This document shows, piece by piece, positions 5,660-6,266 of a DNA stretch of 6,266 bases. The notes under the pieces were generated by a model, which saw nothing but the letters and a program-made list of their open reading frames with translations, was not told the origin of the DNA and did no database searches. This DNA comes from Fidelibacterota bacterium. Its GTDB lineage: Bacteria > Fidelibacterota > Marinisomatia > Marinisomatales > UBA1611. Location of the stretch: NCBI GenBank assembly GCA_012964275.1, contig DTUG01000227.1, positions 1-6,266 of the forward strand. The letters run 5' to 3'. Position 1 is the stretch's first letter. Each line of letters begins with the position of its first letter. The position numbers were made by a program, and so were the translations under genes.

Positions 5660-6266
5660 ATTAGTAAAGAGTTGACACAACCCTTCTCCTGCATTTTCAT
5701 AATATACCTGGTTATATATATGTGACTGTACTGAAGGCTCTGGATTGATTTCAATACAATAGGCTCCTGATGATTTTGCTAATTGCGGATATCCTGCTGC
5801 TGGCCAAACCATACCGCTGGTGCCAATACTGATAAATAAATCACAGGTGGAAATGAGCTCATTGGCTTTTGTAACGACATCGGTATTCAGCATATCCTGG
5901 AACCAGATAATATCCGGGCGGAGCCAGCCACCGCATGTACATTTTCGAGAACTATATTTGGCAGCATTTAAGTCATCAAATATGTTGCCTTCATTTCCAC
6001 AGCGTAATCTCCACAAACTGCCGTGAAGCTCAATGACATTAATAGATTCGGAACGCTGGTGCATTCCATCAATATTTTGGGTCAAAATCCAAACATTATC
6101 GTGGTTATTCTGTTGATTTGTGATTACCTGGTGTCCACGATGCGGCTCGCATTTTAACGCTTCAATCCGTCGTAACTCATGAAAATCAAGAACGCCTTCA
6201 GGATCCCGTTCGAATGCACTTTGACAAGCATAATCCTCCCAACTGTATTCATGCCAAATTCCTCCC
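5654..6266 (-). CDS. cobB: Sir2-family NAD-dependent protein deacylase, CobB/SIRT5-like (N-terminus beyond window)
   Basis: The reading frame is open from the stop at 5654-5656 to the right edge, at least 203 residues; the apparent TTG start at 6085 is an internal leucine codon. The first visible residues, Gly-Gly-Ile-Trp-His-Glu-Tyr, and then Phe-Glu-Arg-Asp-Pro-Glu (18-23) match the segment after the Gly-Ala-Gly-Ile-Ser NAD motif, so about 30-40 residues are missing. Thr-Gln-Asn-Ile-Asp-Gly-Met-His (62-69) binds NAD and ribose. The catalytic histidine is in Ile-Glu-Leu-His-Gly (codon 6023-6025). Leu-Arg-Pro-Asp-Ile-Ile-Trp-Phe, Gly-Thr-Ser and Tyr-Pro-type Trp-Pro-Ala-Ala-Gly motifs follow in order, then Glu-Ile-Asn-Pro-Glu-Pro. 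The zinc module is reduced: one Cys in Arg-Cys-Gly-Asn-Glu and two in Cys-Thr-Cys, rather than two Cys-x2-Cys pairs; I recall E. coli CobB as similarly irregular. The acyl-selectivity motif Tyr-x2-Arg appears as His-x2-Arg (29-32). It removes acyl groups from lysines in the cytoplasm. Confidence 0.93.
   Translation of the reverse strand, partial: GGIWHEYSWEDYACQSAFERDPEGVLDFHELRRIEALKCEPHRGHQVITNQQNNHDNVWILTQNIDGMHQRSESINVIELHGSLWRLRCGNEGNIFDDLNAAKYSSRKCTCGGWLRPDIIWFQDMLNTDVVTKANELISTCDLFISIGTSGMVWPAAGYPQLAKSSGAYCIEINPEPSVQSHIYNQVYYENAGEGLCQLFTND

Noticed and set aside
5654..6085. A 143-codon sirtuin starting at TTG 6085
   Set aside because: The same frame continues upstream with sirtuin-specific sequence (Gly-Gly-Ile-Trp, Phe-Glu-Arg-Asp-Pro-Glu) to the window edge, so TTG 6085 is an internal Leu of Ile-Leu-Thr-Gln-Asn-Ile-Asp.

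Overview
The window carries the end of a GldA/GldF/GldG-type ABC transporter operon on the plus strand, a GroES-like gene on the plus strand, and two minus-strand genes: a secreted prolyl oligopeptidase and a Sir2-family protein deacylase cut by the right edge. The gene set (gldFG-like pair followed by a DUF4340 protein, a GroES-like protein with an enlarged roof region, a signal-peptide-bearing S9A peptidase), the AT-leaning composition and the mixed use of Shine-Dalgarno sites point to a bacterium of the Bacteroidota/FCB superphylum or a related marine lineage. That assignment is inference from gene content only; no rRNA or other marker is present.

Left part (1-3030, plus strand): four tightly packed genes that are very probably one transcript. 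They are the C-terminal tail of an ABC ATPase (stop at 230-232), a six-helix ABC-2 permease (GldF-like), a membrane-anchored auxiliary protein (GldG-like) and a small membrane-anchored DUF4340 protein. Junctions are an 8-base overlap (if the GTG start of the permease is used), a 3-base gap and an 8-base overlap. ATPase and permease would form the transporter core, and the GldG-like and DUF4340 proteins its extracytoplasmic partners. The substrate is unknown, and this gene set also occurs in organisms that do not glide.

Middle (3031-3484): a strong intrinsic terminator (3071-3095) ends the operon and lies only 11 bases before the ATG of a GroES-like gene. The GroES-like gene converges on the peptidase gene and the two share a four-base TTAA in which both stop codons lie.

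Right part (3481-6266, minus strand): sir2 is upstream of the prolyl oligopeptidase gene, with 58 bases between them. That gap region contains a perfect 9-bp inverted repeat. The peptidase has an intact Ser-Asp-His triad and an export signal. The deacylase lacks its N-terminal NAD-binding motif only because the window ends; its reading frame stays open to base 6266.

I see no mobile element, CRISPR array, tRNA or rRNA. The window is mostly ordinary housekeeping and accessory genes. The points worth a second look are the in-frame gldF-TAA-gldG junction, the terminator placed in the groES leader, the His-for-Tyr change in the acyl-selectivity motif of the sirtuin, the intergenic dyad, and an apparent frameshift at the left edge.
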